35,824 bases of DNA from Alteribacillus sp041949975 (lineage in GTDB: Bacteria; Bacillota; Bacilli; Bacillales; Marinococcaceae): assembly GCF_041949975.1 (NCBI RefSeq), contig NZ_JBHFQG010000036.1:1-35824 (forward strand). Direction: 5' to 3'. This document shows, piece after piece, positions 1-8,372 of the stretch. The notes under the pieces were generated by a model. That model was given only the letters and a program-made list of their open reading frames with translations, was not told the origin of the DNA and made no database searches. A program made the translations under genes and the position numbers. Positions within the stretch are counted from its first letter, which is position 1, and each line of letters begins with the position of its first letter.

Positions 1-87
1 AAATATATTCAACACTATAATGAAGAGCGAATACAAGAAAAACTAGGCTACCTTACTCCAAAAGAGTTTGGAGTCAAAGCAGCCTAG
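1..87 (+). pseudogene. IS3-family transposase OrfB, C-terminal end (cut by window edge)
   Basis: The first 28 codons read in frame to a TAG stop and give the typical tail of IS3/IS150-group OrfB transposases (HYNEERIQEKLGYLTPKEF motif, then KAA and stop). The integrase core with its DDE residues would lie upstream of the window, so whether the element is intact cannot be judged. Family assignment rests on this tail, which is highly characteristic of the group in Bacillaceae. Confidence 0.8.
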
Positions 88-102
88 CAGGTGTTTTATA
101 TC

Positions 103-127
103 TGTCTCATTTAGCTATGGCAGTTCA
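103..127 (+). mobile_element. probable right end of the IS3-family element
   Basis: A TGTCTCATTT...GCAGTTCA sequence follows the transposase stop by about 15 bases. It resembles the terminal inverted repeats of IS150-group elements, which often end in a GCAGTTCA-like sequence. The left end is outside the window, so the inverted repeat and target duplication cannot be confirmed. Confidence 0.5.
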
Positions 128-154
128 TCTTCTACGTTTTCTTTTTACATACTG

Positions 155-1453
155 CTAAGTTATTTTTCTAATCCTAAAAAATTTGGTTAATAGCCATGGG
201 CCTTGTGGAAATCCAAGATTGATTTGCCAAGCTCCGATTCCTAAAAGTTCATATTCTGTTATCAACCTCATTTTTTCGGCCATGCTTCTAGGATCTTCAA
301 ACCAGACAACATGTCTTTGCCCCTCCACGTCCGTGTAATAAAAATAAGGAGATTTAAACTGTTCAGAATAATTAATAGCAGAACCTTGACTAATGGCAAG
401 TTCTACCGCATTTTGATTGGAAACTACTTCTGCCAAGGTGTCTGGATCATACGGCAGTGTCCAATCGTATCCATATAGCGGTACGCCAAGCAAAATTTTT
501 TTAGGATTCATCCTTTCTAAGGCAAATTCAATAGTTTGTCTCACCTCATCAATCGGTGCAACCGGACCGGGTTCGCTTTCTTGATGATGCCAATCATAGG
601 CCATAATAAACATGAAATCAACAACAGACCCGATGGCTCCATAATCATACCCTTCCAACCAGGGAATGTCTTCACTCGTTTTTGGAGGGACGGCAATACT
701 TATTAACAACCCCTCGGGTTCAAGCCGGTCGTTAAGTTCACTTAAAAAGGTAGAAAATCGATCGCGATCCTCAGGAAGTACCATTTCAAAATCAATATTG
801 ACTCCTGCATATCCCTTATTTGATACAAGGTTAAAAATATTATTAATTAGATTTTGTCTTGCTGACGTATCCGTTAATATTTGATGAGCTAATTCAGAAC
901 TAAACCCCGATGGTGTCAAGTTGGTAATGGTAGCAAGCGGGGCAACATTATTTTGCCATGCTGTCTCGATGGCTTCTAAGTCGTCTAATTCGCTCAGTGA
1001 ACCATCATTTGAAATGTGATACTCAAAAAATGAAAAATACGTTGCATAGGGAGAAAAGTCTTGTATTAATTCCTGATCATCCTGTGTTCCTGTAATATAG
1101 ATATATCCTAAGGTATCAGCCGTATAATTGATCTCAGGAATGTTGATTTCCATTCCCGGATATAGCTGCTCCACATTTATTGATGGATTAGCATTGATTA
1201 ACTGCTCTACAGAAACGTAAGCCATCTTTGAAATTTGATACAAGGAATCTCCAGGTTGGACGATATAGACATCCTTAGTAATGAGTAAAGCTTGGCCGGG
1301 AATAATATCAGGTGAATCCAGCCCATTGACAAGACGGAGTGTATCCATAGGAATATCATATTTTTGACTAATAGAAAAGATTGAATCACCCGGTTGGACC
1401 GTATAGATAAATATGTCATCCAGCCCCTTTCTGGCTGATATTTTCTTTTGCAA
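155..1453 (-). CDS. ydhD: LysM-GH18 spore cortex glucosaminidase, YdhD-like
   Basis: A peptidoglycan N-acetylglucosaminidase of the YaaH/YdhD/SleL group, expected at the spore cortex. Two LysM modules come first (YTVQPGDSIFSIS at about residue 17 and YIVQPGDSLYQIS at about 63), followed by a glycoside hydrolase family 18 barrel with the catalytic NIDFE motif and a late LLGVPLYGYDW motif. There is no classical signal peptide, as is usual in this group. The start is uncertain. The only standard upstream start is TTG at 1453, without a clear ribosome site. Homology with B. subtilis YdhD (recalled as beginning MFIHIV.GPGDS) puts the start at codon ATA (1414-1412), nine bases after an AGAAAGGGG site. 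The original ATG may have mutated, or ATA may be used. It is transcribed alone, toward the IS3 remnant. Confidence 0.85.
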   Translation of the reverse strand: MQKKISARKGLDDIFIYTVQPGDSIFSISQKYDIPMDTLRLVNGLDSPDIIPGQALLITKDVYIVQPGDSLYQISKMAYVSVEQLINANPSINVEQLYPGMEINIPEINYTADTLGYIYITGTQDDQELIQDFSPYATYFSFFEYHISNDGSLSELDDLEAIETAWQNNVAPLATITNLTPSGFSSELAHQILTDTSARQNLINNIFNLVSNKGYAGVNIDFEMVLPEDRDRFSTFLSELNDRLEPEGLLISIAVPPKTSEDIPWLEGYDYGAIGSVVDFMFIMAYDWHHQESEPGPVAPIDEVRQTIEFALERMNPKKILLGVPLYGYDWTLPYDPDTLAEVVSNQNAVELAISQGSAINYSEQFKSPYFYYTDVEGQRHVVWFEDPRSMAEKMRLITEYELLGIGAWQINLGFPQGPWLLTKFFRIRKIT

Positions 1454-1469
1454 AACAGCGTTAGAAACA

Positions 1470-2039
1470 TTACTTCATATGCTTAAGGGGTTATCCTTTA
1501 CAGCAGTCATAATGGATTTTTTAATGGAATAAAAATATAAATAAGCAAAATTTTTGTGAAATTTTTGTTATGCTCAATGATTATTTTGGTGGTTTAGATC
1601 CTTTATCTGATGACATTAATATAAGTATTATTTCTTTCAGGTTATTATGAATCGATATCACATTTCTTATTTTCTTTTTAAAATGAAGGAATGAAGCAAA
1701 ATAAAATCCAAAAATTTGTTCCATTAGAAGTTAATGGTATGAACATTCTTCACCGCTGCTGGGGGGGACAAAATGAAATACTGGGGTCAAAACCTGCTGA
1801 TTAAAATAACGGCCGACAGCTCAATTTTTTAAGCTGCCGGCCAATAATTTATTTTTTTAATAAGAGCAAGCTTCTCCATTTGGGCAACATCATAAATTGC
1901 TTTTCTATCATTCTTTTCCGCTCATAATAGATTGCCATATGTTATGTCACCCGCTTTGTCTGTAAAAAAGCAATATAGAGTAAGTTGAAGGAACGGCCCT
2001 ACTGATAATATGTCACTTCCGGGAAGCTCAGTTAGTATG
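1470..2039. other. 570-base intergenic region, no intact gene
   Basis: AT-rich spacer between the YdhD-like gene and the MazG-like gene. It holds a hairpin at 1811-1842. On the minus strand, about 1825-1990 gives a peptide-like reading (TDKAGDITYGNLL, a stop, then AEKNDRKAIYDVAQMEKL), possibly a decayed small gene, but I cannot name it. Confidence 0.4.
1811..1857. terminator. intrinsic terminator-like hairpin
   Basis: GGCCGACAGCT pairs with AGCTGCCGGCC with one mismatch around a loop of about 10 bases, followed on the plus strand by AATAATTTATTTTTTT. It lies downstream of the minus-strand MazG-like operon end at 2040, where the U-tract is weaker. It may act in both directions. Confidence 0.55.
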
Positions 2040-2360
2040 TCATTCAACTTCTTTTAAAAAGATTCTATCTTTAAAACCACCGCGGCTTTCCTGTTTTTCT
2101 CTTCTAATTTTTTCTACAATCTCAATATTACCGCCATGAACTTCAGCGAAAGAATGAATAATTTCCATCACATCTGCCAGCTCTTCTAGTGCTTCCTGAT
2201 CATTATCTGCCTGCAGGTATTCCGCTGTCTCTTCCTGCAGCTTTTTCTTTAACTCTGTTGCAAATTCTTTTTCATTCAAGGTCCTTATTATGCATTTTTT
2301 ACCATCCTTCTCTATAATTTGTGGTATATAATCACGGACAAGTTTGTTATATGCAGGCAC
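2040..2360 (-). CDS. MazG-like / phosphoribosyl-ATP pyrophosphohydrolase-like protein
   Basis: A 106-residue all-alpha NTP pyrophosphatase-type protein. The N-terminus MPAYNKLVRDYIPQII is typical of the short 'phosphoribosyl-ATP pyrophosphohydrolase-like' subfamily. The metal-binding pattern is visible as KKLQEETAEYL (EExxE-like) followed by EELADVMEIIHSF (ExxD-like). Such enzymes hydrolyse (d)NTPs to NMP and pyrophosphate; the substrate here is unknown. The start is GTG, seven bases after a perfect AAAGGAGG. It is the last gene of a tight three-gene operon, 15 bases after the PLD-helicase stop, so it likely acts with the helicase and HIT protein. It is too short to be a full two-domain MazG or HisE. 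Confidence 0.8.
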   Translation of the reverse strand: MPAYNKLVRDYIPQIIEKDGKKCIIRTLNEKEFATELKKKLQEETAEYLQADNDQEALEELADVMEIIHSFAEVHGGNIEIVEKIRREKQESRGGFKDRIFLKEVE

Positions 2361-2375
2361 TGCCTATTCCTCCTT

Positions 2376-4793
2376 TCATTTCTTGCTGCCTTTACGGCGG
2401 AAATACATATGTAAGCGATAGTCTGTAATTTCCTGCAGCATGGTTTTGAGCTGATCAGCATGTTCAGGGGCGACTTCTACGTCTGTCCAGAATTTCTCGC
2501 CATCAAAATGAAACATACCTTTACTGCTTCCGGCCCACTTTGTCATCGGCATGTTTGCTATTAATCTAGCTGTAGCTTTTTCATCAAAGTTCCACAGTTT
2601 TTTGGTACCCTTATCACTGAAATCAATGTTGCGGCGGTATTCTTTTTCCATATAAAAATCATTGAACGCTTTTGCAGCTTCTTCCGGCCGTATGGGTGCA
2701 AGGATGTTCTTTCGGGAGAGCATAATGGTTAGAAGCACCATTTTGTAGGCTTTGGTCATTCCCGTTTTTTCTAGCTCTTCCAGTAGATGTTGATAGGTCA
2801 TATAAACCTCTGCCTCTTCATACTCCAGTTCTCCTAAACGATAAAGAAATCCGAAATATCCACCGTAGGTTTTTTTCAGTTCATTGTCGCCAGCACTTGT
2901 CTGAACACCCATTTCCATATAAGAAGGACGTCGTCCCAATTCCTGTTTTATAGTATAATATTCCTGCTTGATCTGTTCCTTACGAGGACTCCGTTTTTTT
3001 CTCATCACGTTGAGAAGATCGATTACTTGGGTGTCCAGATGAAAATCACAGATTTCCGGAACAGCCGGGTAATGTCCCGGCTTCGTTAAAACCCTCCCCT
3101 CTATATCAAAAAGTGAAAGTTTCACATCCGCATTACGATAATTCCCGATTAGATCAATAATGGTACAATGGCTTTTACCCTCTGCCAAGCGGAGCCCGCG
3201 GCCAATCTGCTGGGTAAAAACTGTCAGGGATTCCGTCGGACGCACGAAAAGCAGCGTATCCACAGTTGGAATATCTACCCCTTCGTTAAATAAATCAACA
3301 GTAAATATTATTTCGAAGCTGCCATTGCTTAGTTTTTCAATAGCTTCCTTGCGGCTGACCTCCGACTGGAAATGAACGGCTGCACCCTGTGTACCTTGCT
3401 TCTGGAAATAGGAACGTAAAAACTCGGCCTGCTTAATGGACGAGCAGAAGCATAACGTCCTTGACTGCCTATGCTCCTGCCAGTTTTTCCATATCTTCTC
3501 GGCATGTTTCTCTTGCAGCTGGACCTGTTCTAACTGCTGATGATCATAATGATTTCCTGCCCAGCGAACGGAAGAGTAATCCGTATCATCATACACACCA
3601 TGATACACAAACGGTGCGAGCCATCCTCTTCGGATTGCAGTTAAAAAGTCGATTTCACGAGCGACATTGCCGTCACAAAGAGCATATACATCTTTGTTAT
3701 CCATCCGATGCGGAGTAGCGGTAATCCCAAGCAGAAAATCAGGGTCAAAATATTCCAGTACCTTCTGGTAAGTGGAAGCTGCGGCATGATGGAATTCATC
3801 TATTACTACCAGGTCAAATTGAGAGGGAACAAACTGATTTAGGTTCTCTTTCATACTTAACGTAAAAACCGATGCAAATACAACATCTGCTTCAGGTTCT
3901 TTTCGCTTGGCATGATAAAAACCTGTTGACCTTTCAGAATAGACATTTTGAAAGGAAGCTTCAGCCTGGTTTAATATTTCTTCCCGGTGTGCAACAAACA
4001 AGACCTTCCGAAAATGTTCGGCAAAAAAAGCGGCCAAATAGGTCTTTCCTAGCCCCGTTGCCATGACGACCATTGCTTTTTTGTAGCCTTCTTCTTTCAT
4101 CTCCCTCAAGGTGTCCAACACTTCCGGCTGGGCAAAACGAGGTTGTGGCTTTTCTTGTTGATAGACGGGCGAATGTTCCTTTATGTAACAATGCTCCTCT
4201 TCCACACCAGGAAGCATCATGCCTGCTTCTTCTGTCTCAGACCATGAAGCGGCCAGATCTGGATTCTGGCGGTGAAAGAGCTCATAATGATGTTGATATA
4301 CTTTTATTGTTTCCCTGTTAATTGGAATGGTATCGGATCCGTGAAATAAATGGGTGAACATTTCAAGCGCCTCATCGTGCGCCTTTTCCGCCACTTCCCG
4401 CTCGATCGCGAGATTCCATTCCACACCTTCTGTCCAGGCAGCTCTGGAAAGATTAGAAGAACCAACAATGAGCTGCCCCTTCTCTTGTTCTTTGAGCATG
4501 AGAGCCTTTGGATGAAAAGATACACCGTCACTCTGCTTCATTCTTATTTCTATATTAGGGTGAACAGCAAGTAATTCTTGCAGTGCCTCTGGCTGTGTCA
4601 CATACAAGTAATCGCCGCATAACACCTTCACATCGGCCCCTCGTACTGCAGCTTCCCATAATGAATCACGCAGCAGGTCAACACCGGAGCGCATGACAAA
4701 AGAGCTTATTAGATAAATAGAAGAAGCTTTGGCCAGACGAGGTTGCAGCTTCTGATATAATTGTTTGGTAATTAATTGTACAGGTTCACACAT
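2376..4793 (-). CDS. PLD-nuclease / SF2 helicase fusion with DUF3427-like C-terminus
   Basis: An 805-residue fusion protein. Residues about 1-150 form a phospholipase-D-type nuclease module (HPK at 94-96 and GSSNLS at 111-116; the usual Asp after HxK is replaced). Residues about 215-540 are an SF2 helicase: motif I ATGLGKT at 245-251, motif II DEFH at 332-335, motif III TATPHR at 358-363 and motif VI QQIGRGLR at 528-535. The remaining 260 residues match the DUF3427-type tails I know on such helicases. A longer frame begins at 4823, but the ATG at 4793 follows AAGGAAGG at good spacing and is preferred. It lies 13 bases after the HIT stop and 15 before the MazG-like start. This suggests ATP-driven DNA translocation plus cleavage, in repair or anti-phage defence; the exact role is unknown. 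Confidence 0.85.
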   Translation of the reverse strand: MCEPVQLITKQLYQKLQPRLAKASSIYLISSFVMRSGVDLLRDSLWEAAVRGADVKVLCGDYLYVTQPEALQELLAVHPNIEIRMKQSDGVSFHPKALMLKEQEKGQLIVGSSNLSRAAWTEGVEWNLAIEREVAEKAHDEALEMFTHLFHGSDTIPINRETIKVYQHHYELFHRQNPDLAASWSETEEAGMMLPGVEEEHCYIKEHSPVYQQEKPQPRFAQPEVLDTLREMKEEGYKKAMVVMATGLGKTYLAAFFAEHFRKVLFVAHREEILNQAEASFQNVYSERSTGFYHAKRKEPEADVVFASVFTLSMKENLNQFVPSQFDLVVIDEFHHAAASTYQKVLEYFDPDFLLGITATPHRMDNKDVYALCDGNVAREIDFLTAIRRGWLAPFVYHGVYDDTDYSSVRWAGNHYDHQQLEQVQLQEKHAEKIWKNWQEHRQSRTLCFCSSIKQAEFLRSYFQKQGTQGAAVHFQSEVSRKEAIEKLSNGSFEIIFTVDLFNEGVDIPTVDTLLFVRPTESLTVFTQQIGRGLRLAEGKSHCTIIDLIGNYRNADVKLSLFDIEGRVLTKPGHYPAVPEICDFHLDTQVIDLLNVMRKKRSPRKEQIKQEYYTIKQELGRRPSYMEMGVQTSAGDNELKKTYGGYFGFLYRLGELEYEEAEVYMTYQHLLEELEKTGMTKAYKMVLLTIMLSRKNILAPIRPEEAAKAFNDFYMEKEYRRNIDFSDKGTKKLWNFDEKATARLIANMPMTKWAGSSKGMFHFDGEKFWTDVEVAPEHADQLKTMLQEITDYRLHMYFRRKGSKK

Positions 4794-4806
4794 ATATGTA
4801 CCTTCC

Positions 4807-5178
4807 TTATGGATACTGGACAATATTAGGTATCGCTTTCCGAATGCCTCCTCTAGGATCTTCTATATCTCCATTATACCGGGGAATCAAATGAACATGA
4901 AGATGAGGAACCGTCTGCCCGCCATATTCTCCAATGTTCACTCCAATGTTGTAGCCATCGGGGGCGAATTCCTTATCAAGTGCTTTCTTTTGCTCTTGTA
5001 TTAATCGATGAATAGCCAGCACTTCTTCTTCTGCTGCTTCAAAGTAAGAAGAAAAATGCCGTTTTGGAATAATTAGAGTGTGACCCTTTTGGACGGGATA
5101 GAGATCATAGAAAGCTTTTGCATACTCGTTTTCTCTCAAAAGTTGTTTTGGTGATATTTCACAAAAAGGGCATGACAT
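4807..5178 (-). CDS. HIT-family protein
   Basis: A 123-residue histidine-triad nucleotide hydrolase/transferase. The signature HLHVHLIPR is at residues 92-100, with the three histidines at 92, 94 and 96. An N-terminal CPFC pair (3-6) is common in bacterial HIT proteins that bind zinc. HIT enzymes remove nucleotides from AMP-linked or dinucleoside substrates. The ATG has an AAAGGAG site seven bases upstream. It is the first gene of the operon with the PLD-helicase and MazG-like protein, and its stop overlaps the helicase ribosome site, which suggests translational coupling. The residue spacing resembles Hit/Hint-type proteins rather than GalT. The cellular substrate cannot be inferred. Confidence 0.9.
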   Translation of the reverse strand: MSCPFCEISPKQLLRENEYAKAFYDLYPVQKGHTLIIPKRHFSSYFEAAEEEVLAIHRLIQEQKKALDKEFAPDGYNIGVNIGEYGGQTVPHLHVHLIPRYNGDIEDPRGGIRKAIPNIVQYP

Positions 5179-5633
5179 AGGATAACTCCTTTGGTTTTAT
5201 GGTTCTAGAACATAATTTTTTATTCGTTGCATTCTATATCAATCATCAATTACAAAACAAAAGGTGCATTACCTTGTCCCTACTTTCTAATTTTAACAGT
5301 TTCATATTCATTGTTTTTGTAGTGAAATTTTCTCATTGAACCCACCCGCAAATTATTAATTGCTTACTATATTATATGATTTTACAATTCTTTAATAAAG
5401 CACATTTGATGACGAAAGAAATGTTTGTTCTATAATAAATGGTGAGCTTTATGCCTTAATGTTGTCTATCTGTCCAACCTTTATCGATTTTTTAACATAT
5501 ATAATTATTGTGAGCTTAAATTAAATACTTCTTTAGTTTTTATTCCAAATCCTGATATAGATTTATAATAACCAAGCATGTTGTATTCTTTGTACAGATC
5601 AAAACCATTTGAAAATAGGAGAGGAGGATAGAT
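5179..5633. other. 455-base AT-rich spacer, no gene recognised
   Basis: Nothing codes convincingly. The leftward HIT operon promoter should lie at its left end and the YjcZ-type promoter at its right end, but no clear -35/-10 pair was found. A 65-codon minus-strand frame at 5505-5702 overlaps the YjcZ remnant and looks spurious. Confidence 0.5.
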
Positions 5634-5738
5634 ATGTCTGACTGATATGGTGGATTCGGACGCGGGCGTGATTTTGCGCTTATTGTCATCTTGTTTATTC
5701 ATTTAATTATTATAGGTACCAGTTTTGTATTATATTAA
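5634..5738 (+). pseudogene. YjcZ-family sporulation peptide, interrupted by a TGA at codon 4
   Basis: Behind a strong AGGAGAGGAGG site, ATG TCT GAC TGA TAT GGT GGA begins a frame reading MSD-stop-YGGFGRGRDF, then ALIVILFIHLIIIGTSFVLY. A Gly/Tyr-rich head, one hydrophobic helix and a short tail are the hallmarks of the YjcZ small sporulation proteins. Everything except codon 4 is intact, so this is a very recent knockout (for example TGG to TGA), a sequence error, or a read-through case. The host is inferred to be a spore-former partly from this gene. Confidence 0.75.
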
Positions 5739-5893
5739 ATAACTTTTTCGGACAAAGTTCATTGTCTTTTGCCTCTTTTATAGTTATGAGCGGATTGAAT
5801 GAGGTTTCTCCTTACTTTGTGGCACTAGTGAATGTTGGGAAGATTTTTGCATAGAAATAGAGGGATACATTCTTGATAGGAAGCTTTAGCCTC

Positions 5894-6196
5894 CTAATTT
5901 TCGTTCAACCTATTCAATATCATGTCATGTTCTCCAACTTTTCTTGATAAGTAAGCTGTGTCTTTGGATAGTGATTCAGTATTTTTATTAATCTTTTTAA
6001 GAAGTGCAACAACATCTTCGTTACTGCTCCAATCGTTCTTATCAAGTTTTTCATTAACTTCTCTAAAACCTTGAATGGTCTGCTTTTCTATATTTTCAAC
6101 TCGTTCTCCAAGCTTTTCAAACTGTTCTTCTAATCGATCAAAACGATGATTAAAGTTAGTATTTAGATTTTGTATAGCTTTTAGAGTTTCGTCCAT
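5894..6196 (-). CDS. small coiled-coil protein, function unknown
   Basis: About 100 residues, almost entirely helical, with heptad-like spacing (LNTNFNHRFDRLEEQFEKLGERVENIEK). It resembles the many Bacillaceae phage- or IS-associated coiled-coil ORFs of unknown function. The chosen start is the ATG (MDETLKAIQ) eight bases after GGAGAG; a GTG three codons upstream lacks a site. No membrane segment or catalytic motif is visible. It stands alone between decayed regions. Composition and ribosome site support a real gene; the role is unknown. Confidence 0.65.
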   Translation of the reverse strand: MDETLKAIQNLNTNFNHRFDRLEEQFEKLGERVENIEKQTIQGFREVNEKLDKNDWSSNEDVVALLKKINKNTESLSKDTAYLSRKVGEHDMILNRLNEN

Positions 6197-6341
6197 AGTT
6201 ATCACTCTCCATTATTTCAATCATACCAAAAACAATGAAATCAAGCACCCCTATTTGAATTTGTAGAAACAAGAGTATAGGCAATTCATCATTATTAAAA
6301 GTCTTTAAAGCCCATGAACTATTGCTTCTCTTTTATTTGCT

Positions 6342-6494
6342 TTATTTTTTAGCAAACCCTTGTTTGTTTAGATAATCGAGCATGAAGGGCAGTCTGCTTC
6401 TTTCAAGATGATCCTCAATATGATCTTTCCACCATTTTACTTTCTTTACGGTGAAAGAAGCTTTAACAGGTCGATCTCGGTAATATTCCCGCAC
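6342..6494 (-). pseudogene. C-terminal fragment of an unidentified protein
   Basis: A 50-codon reading (EYYRDRPVKASFTVKKVKWW, then KDHIEDHLERSRLPFMLDYL and NKQGFAKK-stop) has a protein-like composition but is preceded directly by an in-frame TGA and has no ribosome site. It looks like the surviving tail of a longer gene. I do not recognise the family. The dispersed GCGCCC-type repeat begins about 100 bases to its right. Confidence 0.4.
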
Positions 6495-6591
6495 AAAAAG
6501 TCATTTAAAAGTAAAATCACTCACTGCACAGTATGGGTCTACTACGTAATATAACAGTTACTCTACAATCTGCTCCTTCACACAAATACTG

Positions 6592-6622
6592 AGTGCAGTC
6601 CTTCACTGCAGAATTGTGCCCC
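6592..6622. repeat. degenerate copy of the GCGCCC dispersed repeat
   Basis: GTGCAGTCCTTCACTGCAG followed by AATTGTGCCCCAATTA. The arms are close to those of the copy at 7050 (CCTTTACTGCAGAATTGCGC). Confidence 0.45.
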
Positions 6623-6669
6623 AATTATTTAATATACAAATATAATCAGTGTTTCTTCGTTTTTAATTA

Positions 6670-7017
6670 TTATTTTCGCAAAATCTTCTCCATCGCTTTT
6701 CCCTTTGCTAACTCATCAATTAGCTTATCCAGATAGCGGATTTCCTGCATCATGGATTCTTCGATATCTTCCACTCGGACGCCGCAGACTACACCTTTGA
6801 TCAAAGACCGTGAAGGATTCAATTGGGGAGCTTCCTCAAAGAATGTCTCAAAGTCTATCTTTTTTTCCAGTTGTGCTTCGAATTTTTCTTGACTATATCC
6901 TGTCAACCATCTGATGATTTCATCGACTTCTGATTTTGTACGCCCTTTTTTCTCTGCTTTCGAAATATATAGGGGATAGACTCTTGCGACACTCATTGTA
7001 TAAATCTGATGTTTCAT
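6670..7017 (-). CDS. DUF2200 family protein
   Basis: About 115 residues with the conserved DUF2200 text: MSVARVYPLYISKAEKKGRT, EIIRWLTGYSQE, FFEEAPQLNPSRSLIKGVVC and an IRYLDKLIDELAKGKAMEKI tail. The start is the ATG of MKHQIYTM, preceded by AAGGGAGG at seven bases; the longer frame translates the ribosome site itself. The family is small, cytosolic and uncharacterised, found in many bacteria. It is monocistronic, with a dispersed repeat immediately upstream. The family call is firm; the function is unknown. Confidence 0.85.
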   Translation of the reverse strand: MKHQIYTMSVARVYPLYISKAEKKGRTKSEVDEIIRWLTGYSQEKFEAQLEKKIDFETFFEEAPQLNPSRSLIKGVVCGVRVEDIEESMMQEIRYLDKLIDELAKGKAMEKILRK

Positions 7018-7049
7018 GACACATCCTCCCTTAGCCAATTACACAAAGA

Positions 7050-7086
7050 ATGAGCGAAATCCTTTACTGCAGAATTGCGCCCGAGT
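7050..7086. repeat. GCGCCC dispersed repeat copy
   Basis: GAGCGAAATCCTTTACTGC followed by AGAATTGCGCCCGAGTG, just upstream of the DUF2200 gene. The two arms (GCGAAATCC and AATTGCGC) are imperfectly complementary. Confidence 0.6.
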
Positions 7087-7259
7087 GCGGAAGAGCATTA
7101 AAAAAATTCTGCTGTATATATATTGTAGAAAAGCCCCTTTTCGTTTCAAAAGAAAGAACGGTTCTTGTAAATGAAACGCTTTGCCCAGCAAGAAATGGAC
7201 ACACATATCGTTAAATTTCATCGTTTTTTAGATCACTTTCCAATCTCCATTTGATCATA

Positions 7260-7440
7260 TCATAATTTTTTACTAACAACTGCCATCGTGCAACGAGATA
7301 CACAAATTAACTTTCCATCTTCATCAGTAATTTTAATATCCCAAACCATTGTTTTGCGCCCTTTATGAAAAGGGGTAGCTGTTGCCGTTACAACGCCATC
7401 ACTTTTACTTCAACACAGCTTGAGAAACTATCATTTATAT
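7260..7440 (-). pseudogene. PaaI-type hotdog thioesterase, C-terminal remnant
   Basis: Minus-strand 7400-7260 reads DGVVTATATPFHKGRKTMVW, DIKITDEDGKLICVSRC, TMAVVSKKL and stop, the conserved last third of PaaI/YuxO-like hotdog acyl-CoA thioesterases. The upstream half, with the catalytic Asn/Asp and substrate loop, is missing; only a short out-of-frame stretch precedes it. The gene was therefore deleted at its 5' side. It is one of several broken genes in this segment. Confidence 0.65.
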
Positions 7441-7654
7441 GCCTCCTTGTTAAAAATCTGACAATTAAAATTAATCTGAATATAACACATTTACAAAATC
7501 ACTTGTGTACAATATTAATTATCTCTTTAATGGCCTCAGACACCTTATAATACGATTGAGCCCTATTTTTGAATAAGCCATTCCATAATATGTGCGTAAT
7601 GTGACATGCTTATTGATCGAAATATCAAAAAAGGTCAACAGCTGCAAGGTAAGT

Positions 7655-8077
7655 TTATTCCTTGATTTCCCACTGTGGATTCCAGACTATTTCCCACAGA
7701 TGTTCATCCGGGTCTAGAAAGTGGCCAGAGTATCCTCCCCAAAATGTGTCGTGTCCGGGTCAGTTATAATAGCACCAGCTTTTTTCGCCTGTTCCATTAA
7801 CGCTATCAACTTCTTCTTTACTACCTACATTGTGACCTATAGTAAATTCGGTAGAACTGGACGCGGTCTGAGGAATCTTTGCCTCATGAGCTATATCTTT
7901 ACGATTCCAAATTGCAAGCTTTAAACCTGCTTGTAAGTCGAAAAATGCAACGGCACCATGCTCAAATTCTTTGCCAACTATACCTTCTGTCGGAAGCCCC
8001 ATTCCGTGTCGATAGAATTTTAACGATTTTTCTAAATCATCTACGCCCAATGTAATTACAGTAATTCGTGGTTTCAT
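7655..8077 (-). pseudogene. VOC (glyoxalase-like) family protein with two compensating frameshifts
   Basis: The start MKPRITVITLGVDDLEKSLK, GLPTEGIVGKEFEHGAVAFF and LDPDEHLWEIVWNPQWEIKE at the end are those of a 140-residue VOC metalloenzyme-fold protein. Reading is continuous from 8077 to about 7803. It then needs a +1 correction to give ALMEQAKKAGAIITDPDTTH, and a second correction at a TTTTGGGG run near 7741 returns to the original frame up to TAA at 7655-7657. Without correction, translation stops at 7760 after 105 residues. The two opposite shifts about 60 bases apart suggest either decay or sequencing errors. The substrate is unknown. Confidence 0.75.
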
Positions 8078-8233
8078 TAATTATATTGTGCCTCCCTCAT
8101 AATTTCAACTACGAACCCTTCACGTATTCCCATCTTTACAGAATTAAAGCATAAGCTAAACTATTCGAGTAACTAAGTACAAGCTTAACATACCTGCCTA
8201 TCTTCAACTATGCTATGGCCGATTCACAAAGAA

Positions 8234-8270
8234 AGAGCACATTTCTTACTCCTGAAATGCGCCCGATTGC
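8234..8270. repeat. GCGCCC dispersed repeat copy
   Basis: AGAGCACATTTCTTACTCC followed by TGAAATGCGCCCGATTGC. GCACATTTC and GAAATGCGC form the arms around TTACTCCT. It lies in the 295-base spacer upstream of the VOC pseudogene, where nothing else is recognised. Confidence 0.6.
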
Positions 8271-8372
8271 TTATTAACTTTACTTTAAACAATTTTTCCT
8301 CTGTTCTGTGATGAAAACGTAAATGCTAAAAATCCGAATGATGCTTCTCCACCAATGGTTCTTACTTATATA

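Noticed and set aside
666..884. plus-strand ORF inside the YdhD-like gene
   Set aside because: Antisense shadow of a well-supported gene, with no ribosome site.
5505..5702. 65-codon minus-strand ORF
   Set aside because: Overlaps the YjcZ remnant, which has a strong site on the other strand; composition not protein-like.
7039..7221. 60-codon minus-strand ORF
   Set aside because: Consists partly of the dispersed GCGCCC repeat and lacks a ribosome site.
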